Shown here one piece after another: positions 34,935 through 44,900 of a stretch of DNA of 64,000 bases. The stretch is from an uncultured Acidobacteriia bacterium (lineage in GTDB: Bacteria > Acidobacteriota > Terriglobia > Bryobacterales > Bryobacteraceae): NCBI GenBank assembly GCA_903900705.1, contig CAIUOG010000055.1, positions 20,116-84,115 on the forward strand. The letters are read 5' to 3'. The notes beneath the pieces were generated by a model. It worked only from the letters and a program-made list of their open reading frames with translations. It made no database searches and was not told where the DNA came from. Each line of letters opens with the position of its first letter. Position 1 is the first letter of the stretch. The position numbers and the translations under genes are program-made.

Positions 34935-35960
34935 ATGTTGACCAACCGAATGATTTCAGTGGTGGTGGCCTGTTACCGGGACGCGGGCAGCGTTCAGGAA
35001 ATGTACCGTCGTCTCCGGCTGATGCTTGACCAGACGACACCGCGCTGGGAAATCATCTACGTAAATGACAACAGCCCGGACAATGCCGACGAAGTGCTCA
35101 CCGAGTTGGCGCGGCTCGATTCCCGGGTAACCGTGATCACCCACAGCCGCAACTTCGGCTCTCAGATGGCCTTCACGAGCGGCATGAAAAAGGCCCGGGG
35201 AGAAGGGGTCGTCCTCATGGACGGCGACCTGCAGGATCCCCCGGAGGTGATCCCGGACCTGGTCCGAAAATGGGAAACCGGATTCGAAGTCGTTTACGGA
35301 GTCCGCGAGCGACGCAGGGAAAGCCGGCCCATGGAAGCGGCCCGCAAGATGTTTTACCGGATCTACCGCCGCATGTCGTACCTTGACATGCCACTCGACG
35401 CCGGCGACTTCTCCATCATGAGCCGCTGCGTGGTGGATGCCCTGCTGCTGCTGCCCGAGCGGGATCGGTTTCTGCGCGGCCTGCGCGCCTGGGTGGGATA
35501 CAGGCAGACCGGAGTGCCGTATGTGCGCCCGGAACGCTTCTCCGGCGAATCCACCAACTCGTTCAGCGATAACATTCGCTGGGCGAAGCGTGGCATCCTT
35601 TCGTTCTCCTACAGGCCGCTCGAAATGGTTTCCATCCTTGCGTTCATGGTGACGGTGCTGGCCGGCATCGCCATCCTGGGCTATTTCCTCGCCTGGTTCC
35701 TGATTCCCAATGCGCCGCGTGGTTTCATGACGCTGCTGGTGGCCGTGCTGTTTCTTGGGGCCGTACAACTGCTCAGCCTCAGCGTGATCGCCGAGTATCT
35801 TGGTAAGATCTTCGAGGAAGTGAAACAGCGTCCCCCGTTTATCGTGAAGAAGATCCTCAACGATCATTCGCAGGTTGATCGTTCGCTGGAAGCGATGGAA
35901 CCGGTTCCGGTTAACCGGAATCCGGTGCGGGAAGCCATTTTCGCTGCCCTCGAAAGGTGA
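34935..35960 (+). CDS. Polyprenyl-phosphate glycosyltransferase, GT2 (GtrB/DPM1-like)
   Basis: ATG 34935 lies 2 bases after the transketolase stop; the longer frame from 34554 is rejected because it would lie in the previous gene. The 341-residue protein has a GT2 fold (ISVVVACYRDAGSVQEMYRR, IIYVNDNSPDNADEV, GVVLMDGDLQDPPEVIP) and two C-terminal membrane helices (about residues 235-260 and 270-295) ending with SVIAEYLGKIFEEVKQRP. This is the GtrB/ArnC layout, which attaches a sugar to undecaprenyl phosphate for transfer across the membrane. ATG 34950 is an alternative. Confidence 0.9.
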   Translation: MLTNRMISVVVACYRDAGSVQEMYRRLRLMLDQTTPRWEIIYVNDNSPDNADEVLTELARLDSRVTVITHSRNFGSQMAFTSGMKKARGEGVVLMDGDLQDPPEVIPDLVRKWETGFEVVYGVRERRRESRPMEAARKMFYRIYRRMSYLDMPLDAGDFSIMSRCVVDALLLLPERDRFLRGLRAWVGYRQTGVPYVRPERFSGESTNSFSDNIRWAKRGILSFSYRPLEMVSILAFMVTVLAGIAILGYFLAWFLIPNAPRGFMTLLVAVLFLGAVQLLSLSVIAEYLGKIFEEVKQRPPFIVKKILNDHSQVDRSLEAMEPVPVNRNPVREAIFAALER

Positions 35961-37378
35961 TACCCGCCGTCGGATTCCTCACGGCGCTGTTCATCGCGCT
36001 CGTCGCTGGTCCTCTCGGTCGCCGGCTTTGGTTCGACGAGTTGTTCACGTTCTATATCGCGCAGGCCCCCAGCCTTGCCCGGCTGTTTGACGGCATCGCT
36101 CATGTTGACCTGAACCCGCCCCTGATTTATCTGCTGGTACGGCTGTTTCACCGCCTCGCGGGGACCTCCGAACTGATTACCAGGCTCCCCGCCGCGATCG
36201 GTTTCTACCTCGGCAGCATCGGAGTCCTCGTCTTTCTTCGTCGCCGGATCGGGGTGTTGTGGGGCACTGCGGCTGTCCTGCTGTTCTGGACCACCCCGTA
36301 TTTCCGGCTCGCTACCCAGGCCCGCCCGTACGGACTGTTGTTCGGCTTCTTCGCCTTTTCCCTGGTCTCGTATGATCGCCGGTCGGTGAAAGGCCTTGCC
36401 ATCGGCAACGCCGGCATGATGCTGAGCCACGTTTTCGCGCCCCTGTCGATCGCCGCGTTTGGCGCCGCGGAACTGTTCCGCACCATGAAAACGCGCCGGA
36501 TCGACTGGCGCGTCTGGGGTTCTCTGATACTGCCTCTTTTGATCAGTCTGGCCTATATCCCGGCAACCCGGAACTTTCAGAAGTTCTACTTTCCGGCTGC
36601 GTTTCAGGCCTCCGGCGACCAGATACTGCACTACTACGTCCGGCTGTTATTCCTGTACATGTATCCGGCCGGATTCCTTGGCATCGGCCTGGCTCTGGTG
36701 GCGCTGCCGTTCACAAAGTTCGTCCGTCGCGGGCTTCCCGGAGGCGGGGCCGCTATCCTCTGGTCTGTCGCGCTCCTGGTCACACCGGTGGCGCTCAACC
36801 TCGTCCTGATGCGCTCCGGCGGAGCGTTCTGGGAGCGTTATTGCATGACTTCGGCCCTGGCTTTTTACCTCCTGGTAACTATAGGCCTTGGCTGGGTGAC
36901 CGGCTTTCGGAAGAGTTCCGGCCTCGCCGCCTGTTTCGCCTTCGCGGCAGTGGCACTCGCGACCCCGTTCCCACCGGATAGCCAGTTGCCCGAGCCAAAA
37001 GCCCTGGAAGCGCTGCCCGGAGACCTGCCCATCGTCTCCGCCAGCGGCCTCAGCTTTCTGGAGATGGACCACTATCTGGGGAGCAGCCTGTTGTCCCGCG
37101 TGTACTATTTGGTCGACCGCCCGTCCGCCATCGCGTATGCGCACGCCACGATCTTTGAGAATCTGCCCACGGTTGCCCAGGACTTCCCGGTCCGCGCCCA
37201 TGTGGAGGACTACCACAGCTTCGCAGCGGCCCACCGCCGCTTCCTCGTCATCGACCGGCCCGACTATATGGAAGACTGGCTCCTGCGCAAACTCTGCGAT
37301 GACGGCGCCAGTATCCGACTGCGGTCCACGTTGCCGGGTCCGGAACGTGAGTTCCTGCTTTACGAGGTGAGCTTCTGA
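35957..37378 (+). CDS. GT-C family membrane glycosyltransferase (ArnT/PMT-like)
   Basis: The gene starts with GTG overlapping the previous stop by 4 bases (GTGA). The 473-residue protein has about ten membrane spans and the key GT-C pattern RLWFDELFTFYIA in the first external loop, with DLNPPLIYLLVRLFHRLAG following. These acidic residues bind the lipid-phosphate sugar donor in the family. It likely moves a sugar from the carrier made by the previous enzyme onto a surface polymer or lipid. Confidence 0.83.
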   Translation: MIPAVGFLTALFIALVAGPLGRRLWFDELFTFYIAQAPSLARLFDGIAHVDLNPPLIYLLVRLFHRLAGTSELITRLPAAIGFYLGSIGVLVFLRRRIGVLWGTAAVLLFWTTPYFRLATQARPYGLLFGFFAFSLVSYDRRSVKGLAIGNAGMMLSHVFAPLSIAAFGAAELFRTMKTRRIDWRVWGSLILPLLISLAYIPATRNFQKFYFPAAFQASGDQILHYYVRLLFLYMYPAGFLGIGLALVALPFTKFVRRGLPGGGAAILWSVALLVTPVALNLVLMRSGGAFWERYCMTSALAFYLLVTIGLGWVTGFRKSSGLAACFAFAAVALATPFPPDSQLPEPKALEALPGDLPIVSASGLSFLEMDHYLGSSLLSRVYYLVDRPSAIAYAHATIFENLPTVAQDFPVRAHVEDYHSFAAAHRRFLVIDRPDYMEDWLLRKLCDDGASIRLRSTLPGPEREFLLYEVSF

Positions 37379-39129
37379 TGCTGGCCATCATCAAGGCCAT
37401 CGCGCTCGCTGGCTATGGCGGCTTTGGACTCTTTCTGGTCTGGATGGCCGCTACCCGACGAACGCCGCGGCTCCCGATCTCCGGCAAGATCCCTGGCCTT
37501 TTCTTCGGCCTGCTAACCGGCCTGATGCTGGTCCGCTTCGGCGTCAATAGCCCGCTTTACCTTGCAGGGGTAGCCAGCGCGACCGTGCTCTCCGCCATTT
37601 GGAACCGGCGGCAGGTGGTGTTTGCCGCTGGTGTTGCCACCCTCTCGCTGTCGCTCGCCTGGTGGCTCCAGCCCGAACAACAACCGCAGGGCTGGTGGCG
37701 ACTGGCCCTCTTCATTCCGGCTACCGCGGCCATGCTGTTGGGCCTCAATCGTCCGGGGCGGGCCACGCGATGGGCGTATCTCGTGTTCGCTCTGGCGGGC
37801 ATCACGCTGCTGACGGACTTCGCGGCTTTTGCGCCCGGCAGCCAGGCACTCGCATTCCTGGCGCATCACCAGGGCGCCTACATCGGTTCGGCACTCCACG
37901 TCCTTGCCGGGCTGGTTCCCTTTTATGACGTTCCGTTGCAGTATGGCCTGGGCCCCGCCCTCACCGTCGCGGCAGCCTGCAAGGTTGCGGGTTGCTGGAA
38001 CGGCGTCGCCCTCCTCACGACGGCGGCCACGGTCCTGATGGGGTTGCTGATTCTCCGGATGGCAGCGGACGGGAAGCCCACCCTCGCCGCGACCGTCGCG
38101 GTCTTCGTCGCTGTCTTCCTCTGGCCCGGCTTCCCGGATCTGGGCACCATCACGGCAGCCACGCCCAGCGTGGGCGGCATGCGATACCTGCCGGTTACGC
38201 TGGTGGCGTATCTGTTGTTCGCGGGGTGGTTCCGCCTGGCCATAGTGGCGATGATCCCGGCGGTTCTCTGGTCGCCCGAGGTGGCATTCATGACCATTGC
38301 GGTCTTCGGAGTCCATGAGACCGCGCGTCTGGGGCTCCTCCAATCCGCGGCGAAAACCTTCGTGATCGTGGCTGGAAGTTTCACCGCGCTCCTGCTGGTT
38401 CATCACCTGATTTACGGCGTCTGGATGCAGCCGGATGTAGTGATCGAATATATCCTGCATGTGCCGGGACCGCTGCCGATCGACCCACTGAGCGATTTCC
38501 TCTTCCTGGCCGCGGCGATGGCGCTTGCCGGGTGGACAGTCCTGCGGGAACAAGGGGACCGCCGCGCGCTGATCGTCGCCACCCTGCTGTTCGCCGCTTC
38601 GAGTTATTACCTGGGTCGAAGCCACCCGAACAACATCTGCAACCTGATGCCGTTCGTGGTGCTGGTGGCCCTGCGCGCCCGGCCATCCCCGCTGGTCCGT
38701 CTGGGCATCGCGACTTCGATAGCCGCCATCACGCTCTCGTACTGGACGTATGTACCTTTTGGGATCGACCGCGCCGACCCGGTGGAGGTCCGAATCGCGA
38801 AGCTGGACCCGGGCATGAACGAGATCCGGAGCCACATCGCGAACCCGGACCGGCTGGGCATAGCAGATATCGGGCAGTCGCTCAACCGACACCCCGATGA
38901 GAGCCTGGTCTGGACGCCGATGGATCCCTATTCGCTTTGGAGCTTCGTCCCTTCTGAGCGTCGGCGGCTCTACATTCGCCGCTCCGCCCAGCGACTGCGC
39001 CGGAGTGGCTGGGTGATTCTGCAGGGGGATGCGGCCAAACTGCTCAGCGAGTTCGAGGCTGGCTACAACGTTGCGGAACTGAGCAGGACGGGCGAGTACA
39101 CGGTGGCGAAACTGATCCCTAAACCCTGA
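37378..39129 (+). CDS. Large polytopic membrane protein, probable glycosyltransferase-like
   Basis: The 583-residue protein has a dozen or so predicted membrane spans and a C-terminal soluble part of about 120 residues. The segment HHQGAYIGSALHVLAGLVPF with YDVPLQYGLGP after span 5 resembles loops of other large bacterial membrane glycosyltransferases. The start shares one base with the previous stop (TGATG). I cannot fix the family; polymerase, ligase or a second GT-C enzyme are possible. It is the last gene of the operon. Confidence 0.7.
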   Translation: MLAIIKAIALAGYGGFGLFLVWMAATRRTPRLPISGKIPGLFFGLLTGLMLVRFGVNSPLYLAGVASATVLSAIWNRRQVVFAAGVATLSLSLAWWLQPEQQPQGWWRLALFIPATAAMLLGLNRPGRATRWAYLVFALAGITLLTDFAAFAPGSQALAFLAHHQGAYIGSALHVLAGLVPFYDVPLQYGLGPALTVAAACKVAGCWNGVALLTTAATVLMGLLILRMAADGKPTLAATVAVFVAVFLWPGFPDLGTITAATPSVGGMRYLPVTLVAYLLFAGWFRLAIVAMIPAVLWSPEVAFMTIAVFGVHETARLGLLQSAAKTFVIVAGSFTALLLVHHLIYGVWMQPDVVIEYILHVPGPLPIDPLSDFLFLAAAMALAGWTVLREQGDRRALIVATLLFAASSYYLGRSHPNNICNLMPFVVLVALRARPSPLVRLGIATSIAAITLSYWTYVPFGIDRADPVEVRIAKLDPGMNEIRSHIANPDRLGIADIGQSLNRHPDESLVWTPMDPYSLWSFVPSERRRLYIRRSAQRLRRSGWVILQGDAAKLLSEFEAGYNVAELSRTGEYTVAKLIPKP

Positions 39130-39688
39130 CGCCGATCTTCCACAGTCCGTAGCCCACCGCCTGCCGGAACCAGAGCCACCACTTCCTGGGACCACTCAGA
39201 TCGGCGGCTTCCCGGGGCGAGCCATAGACCGTAAAACCTTCCTGCCGCAGGATCCGCTTTACCCGGAACAGATGGTAGCCGTCGCTGACGATGATGCAGG
39301 AGCGCAGACCCATCCGGCGCAGGATTTCCGAGGCCGCTGAGAGCGACCAGGCAGTGCTGCCGCCCTCGTTCTCGACGATGATGGCTTCAGCCGGGATGCC
39401 GCGGTCAATCAGATAAGACCGGCCGACATCGCCTTCCGTAAAAGAGGGATCTCCACCCGGACCACCGGTGGTCATGATGTAGGGAGCCAGGCGCTGGCCG
39501 TAGAGATGGATAGCGTGGTCGAGCCGCAGCTTCAGGACGGGCGAGGGATGCCCACGATACTCCGCGGCGCCCATGACCATAATGACGTCCGCCGGGCGAG
39601 CTTCATCGAGCGTGCTTTCCCGCCCGATCCGCGCGGAGAGCGCGATCAGGTAGCCGAGCACGAAAGTGACGAGTACCATGGCCAGCAA
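39119..39688 (-). CDS. YdcF-like (DUF218) membrane-anchored protein
   Basis: The 189-residue protein has an N-terminal membrane helix and the DUF218 pattern ADVIMVMGAAEYRGHPSPVLKLRLDHAIHLY in parts, TTGGPGGDPSFTEGDVGRSYLI, ENEGGSTAWSLSAASEIL and SDGYHLFRVKRIL. E. coli YdcF and ElyC/SanA relatives act in envelope processes. The start is TTG at 39688 or ATG at 39679. It is convergent with the glycan operon (11-base overlap) and could work with it, but this is position only. Confidence 0.88.
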   Translation of the reverse strand: MLAMVLVTFVLGYLIALSARIGRESTLDEARPADVIMVMGAAEYRGHPSPVLKLRLDHAIHLYGQRLAPYIMTTGGPGGDPSFTEGDVGRSYLIDRGIPAEAIIVENEGGSTAWSLSAASEILRRMGLRSCIIVSDGYHLFRVKRILRQEGFTVYGSPREAADLSGPRKWWLWFRQAVGYGLWKIGVRV

Positions 39689-39777
39689 AGCGGCCCCGCG
39701 CCTGAGGTAAGTTCCTATGATTTCTATATTCTAGGGGATAGGGCCTGCCCCTGGGGTATTCTGAGGTCACCAACACC

Positions 39778-40587
39778 TTGTCTCAACACAATTTTCCATC
39801 CGCCCCCCGCGTCGAGAACATCACCAGCCCCGCGAATTCGCTGGTCAAAGAGATCCGGCGGGCCGCGGGCCGCGGCAGCCTCACCACCGAAGGCCTCTGT
39901 ATAGCCGAAAGCTTCCACCTGCTGGAAGAAGCTCTCCGCAGTGGCCGCGAGGTGCCGGCGGTCCTGGTGGCCGAATCGACCTATAAAGCTTCGGCCTTCG
40001 AATCCCTGGCGCGAGTCCTGATCCTGCCGGACGCCCTGTTTCAGACCATCAGCACCACGGAGGCGAGCCAGGGCGTGATCGCCCTCGTGAAGCCGCCTCG
40101 CTGGCAGGTGGCGGATGTGTTCCGGGGCAAGAGTCTGGTCGTTGTGCTGGACGGCATTCAGGACCCCGGCAATGCGGGCGCGATCATCCGTGCCGCGGAA
40201 GCCTTCGGGGCCTCCGGAGCGATCTTCATGAAGGGTACGGCAAGTCCGGCGAATCCGAAGACTCTGCGCGCCTCCGCGGGCTCATTGTTCCGGCTTCCGT
40301 ACACAGCCGGGCACGACGCGGAGGCGACGCGGGACGCGCTGCAAAAGGAACGCGTCGTGGTCTTCGCGGCCATGCCCTACACCGGTTCAGAACACCTGGC
40401 GGAAGATGTGGATCTGACGCGGCGCTGCGCTCTGGTCATCGGCAGCGAGGGCCATGGGATCGGCCCGGAACTGATGTCGATCGCCGAGCCCGTCGCCGTA
40501 CCCACCGCAGGCGTGGAGTCATTGAACGCCGCCGTCGCGGCCGCGGTACTGCTCTACGAAGCGAGGCGGCAGAGGGGCCCCGCATGA
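39778..40587 (+). CDS. TrmH/SpoU family RNA 2'-O-methyltransferase
   Basis: The 269-residue protein starts with TTG (SD GAGGT about 10 bases upstream); no ATG is available near. The N-terminal substrate-binding region has ITSPANSLVKEIRRAAGRGS. The SpoU knot is visible: VLDGIQDPGNAGAIIRAAEAFGA split over the SAM-binding loop, LVIGSEGHGIGPEL and VPTAGVESLNAAVAAAVLLYEA. It methylates ribose in rRNA or tRNA. It overlaps rarA by 4 bases. Confidence 0.92.
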   Translation: MSQHNFPSAPRVENITSPANSLVKEIRRAAGRGSLTTEGLCIAESFHLLEEALRSGREVPAVLVAESTYKASAFESLARVLILPDALFQTISTTEASQGVIALVKPPRWQVADVFRGKSLVVVLDGIQDPGNAGAIIRAAEAFGASGAIFMKGTASPANPKTLRASAGSLFRLPYTAGHDAEATRDALQKERVVVFAAMPYTGSEHLAEDVDLTRRCALVIGSEGHGIGPELMSIAEPVAVPTAGVESLNAAVAAAVLLYEARRQRGPA

Positions 40588-41894
40588 GCCTGTTCGATGG
40601 CGAGGTCCTGGGCGGCCCCGGCCCAGAAGATCCGGACCAGAAGAGGCCTCTCGCCGACCGGCTTCGGCCGGTTTCTCTGGACGATTATGCGGGGCAGGAA
40701 CATGTTCTTGGTCCCGGGAAGCCCCTTCGCCGTCAGATCGAACAGGACCGCCTGACGTCCATCATTTTGTGGGGGCCGCCGGGAGTGGGCAAGACCACCC
40801 TCGCGCAGATCATCGCCCGCATGACGAAGAGCGAGTTTCTGCCCTTCAGCGCGGTGCTGAGCGGGATCAAAGAGATCAAAGGCGTGATGGCCGATGCCGA
40901 ACGCCTGCGCAGACTTGGCCGGCGGACCATTCTTTTTGTGGATGAGATCCACCGCTTCAACCGCGCACAGCAGGACGCGTTTCTGCCCTATGTGGAAAAG
41001 GGCGATATTGTCCTGATCGGCGCGACTACTGAGAATCCGTCGTTTGAGGTGAACGCGGCGCTGCTCTCACGGTCGAAGGTTTACATGCTGCGGGCGCTCA
41101 CGAATGAAGAGATCGCCGGACTGCTGCGGAAGGCGCTCCCGCTGATTGGCGCAACGGCCTCAGAGGAGACGCTGGAGAAGATAGCGGAGGTCTCGAACGG
41201 GGATGCGCGTTCGGCTTACAACACCCTCGAAGTGGTGGCTGCCGCGAGTCCGGGCGGCGTAATTACCGACGAGGTGATGGCGGATGCGCTGGGCCGCAAG
41301 GTTCTGCTTTACGACAAGAGTGGCGAGGAACACTATAATCTGATCTCCGCGCTTCATAAGTCCGTCCGGTCGAGCGATCCCGACGCCGCGCTTTACTGGC
41401 TGGCCCGGATGCTGGAATCGGGTGAGGACCGGATGTATATTGCGCGCCGGGTTGTGCGGATGTCGATCGAAGACATCGGTCTGGCCGATCCCCGTGCGAT
41501 GGAGCAGTGCATCGCCATGCAGAAGACAGTTCATTTCCTCGGTATGCCGGAGGGGGATCTCGCGCTCGCGCAGGCGGTTCTTTACCTCGCCGTGGCGCCG
41601 AAATCCGACGCTGCTTACAACGCGCTGGGCAGTGTGTTGAATGAGGTGCGGAACGGGCGCGCCGAACCGGTCCCGATGCACCTTCGCAATGCGCCGACCA
41701 AAGCGATGAAGAGTTGGGGATACGGCGATGGATATCAGCACGCGCATCAGTTCGAGGATGCGGTGAACGAGATGGAGTGCCACCCGGAGCCACTCGCCGG
41801 ACGCCGTTGGTATCTGCCGACGGAGCGGGGCGTGGAGAAACGCATCAAAGAACGGATAGAGGAATTGCGCACGCGGCGTGGACAGCCGCTCTAA
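40584..41894 (+). CDS. rarA: Replication-associated recombination protein A (AAA ATPase)
   Basis: The 436-residue protein is RarA/MgsA, which acts at stalled replication forks with SSB. Walker A is WGPPGVGKTTLAQ (residues 63-75), Walker B is ILFVDEIHRFNRAQQD, sensor-1 is IGATTENPSFEVN, and the C-terminal tetramerisation region has LYWLARMLESGEDRMYIARR in parts. Length and order match the family. It is coupled to the RNA methyltransferase gene upstream by a 4-base overlap. Confidence 0.96.
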   Translation: MSLFDGEVLGGPGPEDPDQKRPLADRLRPVSLDDYAGQEHVLGPGKPLRRQIEQDRLTSIILWGPPGVGKTTLAQIIARMTKSEFLPFSAVLSGIKEIKGVMADAERLRRLGRRTILFVDEIHRFNRAQQDAFLPYVEKGDIVLIGATTENPSFEVNAALLSRSKVYMLRALTNEEIAGLLRKALPLIGATASEETLEKIAEVSNGDARSAYNTLEVVAAASPGGVITDEVMADALGRKVLLYDKSGEEHYNLISALHKSVRSSDPDAALYWLARMLESGEDRMYIARRVVRMSIEDIGLADPRAMEQCIAMQKTVHFLGMPEGDLALAQAVLYLAVAPKSDAAYNALGSVLNEVRNGRAEPVPMHLRNAPTKAMKSWGYGDGYQHAHQFEDAVNEMECHPEPLAGRRWYLPTERGVEKRIKERIEELRTRRGQPL

Positions 41895-41954
41895 GTCCTT
41901 TAGAAATAAGGCCAAAAAGACGTTTGCCGCTTTGCATGGTATCTTGAAAATGCC

Positions 41955-44900
41955 TTGCTTTATAAACGAATTTCACTGTCACTCACCCTTGGGCTGGTCT
42001 GTTCCTGGAGCCTGTCGGCTCAGGCACTATACCGCAAGCCGCTGAAAGTATTGGGAGATCCGCAGTTTGTTGGCACGGCCAGCAACCCTACACAGCTCAC
42101 CACGAACGGACCGAACTGGGTGGAAGGCCGGGAATTCAGCCTCCCCTTCGGTGTGGCGCTCGACACTTCGGTGACGCCACCCAACGTTTATATTTCCGAC
42201 GCGGGCAACAACCGGGTACTCGGCTTTCAGTACGCCACGCAACTCAAGGCCGGCGCGGTGGCAGATGTCGTCATCGGGCAGGTGGATAAATACGCCAATC
42301 TCCCGTCGACGCAGAATGGCCGCCCCACGACGGGGCTGAACCTTCCCTCCGGTCTGGCCTGTGATGCGTTTGGAAACCTTTATATCGCCGACACTTCGAA
42401 TAACCGGATTGTGCGCTATCCCCGACCGGTTTCGCAGCCCGCCGGACAGCAGTTTCCGGATCTGGTGATCGGCCAGACGTCTTTCTCGGGCCGCAGTGCG
42501 AACGCAAACGGGCTGACGGCAAGTTCGCTGTCTCTGGCCGGAACCACCGTCTCCCGGGCCGCCCTCGCATTCGATGCCCAGGGGAATTTGTGGGTCGCAG
42601 ATACCGGCAATAACCGGGTACTTCGCTACCCTGCTTCGGTGCTGAAAGCGAATCAGAACGGGCCGTCTGCCGACGTAGTTGTGGGGCAAAACGATTTCAC
42701 TTCAAGAACGGCGCCGGTAAATTCCCAGAACACCAAGACCGCTCTGATCAACCCGCAGGGCATCGCATTTGATCCCGCCGGGAGGATGTTCGTGACCGAC
42801 GCGGCAGCGCGTGTAGTGGTTTATCCGGCAGGCGTGGCATCTGGTGGAGTCGCATTGAGGATTATCGGCCTGGATCCCAGTTTGCAGACGGTTGGCGGGA
42901 CGACTCAGATCGCGTTGGCTGTGGGGACTCCCTTTGGCGTGACCGCAACCGCAGGCGGAATTATTGTGGCCGATACGGGCAATCACCGCCTGATGGTTTA
43001 CCCGCCGTTTGATTCGTGGCCTGTGGAATCTTCACAACTTTCCCCTTCCGCGAATGCCGTTATCGGGCAAACTTCGTACACGGCTAAGAAAGCAAATCAG
43101 GGCAATGGAGATGCTTCGGCGTCGTCGTTCAACACGCCGGTGGACCTCGCTGTTGCAGGTAACGAGTTGTATGCGGTGGATGGACAGAATAACCGCGTAC
43201 TGGTATTTCAGGTCAGCCCCTCCGGAGTGAGTGGCGCCGCGACAAGGGTGATCGGGCAATTGGATTTCCCCTATACCGGGGTCGATTTGGTGGAAGGCAG
43301 GGAGTTCAACATCTTCTCAACGGGCGGCGCGAACGGCTCGGCGGTACTTGACCAGAGTTCCAATCCTCCTCATTTATATGTGGCGGACTCGCAGAACAAC
43401 CGCATCCTGGGATTCAAGGATTTCAACAGTTTACAGAACGGGCAAAAGGCGGATCTTGTAATTGGCCAGCCCGATCTTCTTCGCACAGTGGTGAATTATC
43501 CGTCGGGCGATCCCACGCAGCCGAACGCCCAGGGACTCCGATCCCCGACCTCGCTCGCCGTCGATTCGGCTGGCAACCTTTATGTGACGGACCTCGGGAA
43601 TTCGCGGATCCTGCGCTTCCCCGCCCCGTTTGCCTCCGGTCAGACAGCGCTCGAAAATGCCGATCTTGTGCTGGGCCAGACCAGTTTCAATTCGATCGTA
43701 ACGGACCCGAGCGAACGGACGATGAGCGCGCCGATTTCACTCGCTCTGACTGCGGATGCGGCCAACGCTTCCGTCAACAACAGCGGGTATCTGGTGGTGT
43801 CGGACGCCAGCCATAACCGTGTACTGTTCTTCCCCAAACCGTTCAGTAACGGCATGGCGGCGACGAAGGTACTGGGCTCCACGAACTTTACCAGTATCAC
43901 GTCCGTTGCCAGCAGCGACCCGCCCCGGTTCAACTCGCCGCGCGCCGTCGCAGTGGACAAGCATGACCGGGTGATTGTTGCGGACACCGGAAACCACCGG
44001 GTGCAGGTGTTCAATGCCGCCTCTCTGATCAATAACTACGACACTCCTCCCATCAGCCTGACCAACGTGGTCAACCAGCCGCTCTCTATCACGGCGGATT
44101 CCAATGGTTTCTGGGTCGCGGACTTTGCGCAGAACGCAATTATCCATTTCCCGACCGTGGATCAATTGCCCCTGAAGAACAACCTTCCCGATACCAGCGT
44201 TCCCTCGCTGGGACCGGTCTCAGCCTTCCTCGACAGCTATGGCAATCTTCTGGCAGGCGACGCGGCGAACCGTATTCTTTATTTCGCACCCCAGTTGGAC
44301 CTGGTGAGCGCCGCAAATTACTCACAGCGTCCGCTGACGGCCGGTTCCATTGCGGCAATCTTCCCCCACACGAATACCGGCCAGACCGTTCCGAATATCG
44401 TCGCTTCCGGCACCGCCGCTGCGACGGCAACGCCGTTGCCGGTGTCGCTCAGCGATACAAGCGTCCTGGTCGGCGGAACAGCCGCGCCGCTCTTTTTTGT
44501 CTCGCCCGGCCAGATTAACGCCGTGCTTTCCAATAGCCTGCCTACAGGTGGAACCGTTGACGTGAAGGTGATTCGAAACTCCACCGGACAGTTATACGGG
44601 GGTGCGGAACTGGCGCTGGCTTCGGCGTCCCCGGCATTCTTCACGGGAAATCAGGCGGGTACAGGACAGATTATCGCCCAGAACTTTGCCGACTACACGC
44701 TGAACACAGCAACCAATCCGGTTGCGCGAGGTCAGACGCTGATTCTCTACGGAACCGGCGTGGGCCCGGTTCCGGATGCACCCGCCGATGGAACGGCCCC
44801 CACGGGGGCGGCCCCGGCGGCGGTGAAACCGCAGGTGCTGATCGGATCAGCCAAGGCGTTCCTGCCGGATGCCAATGTGTTGTATTCCGGCCTGGCGCCA

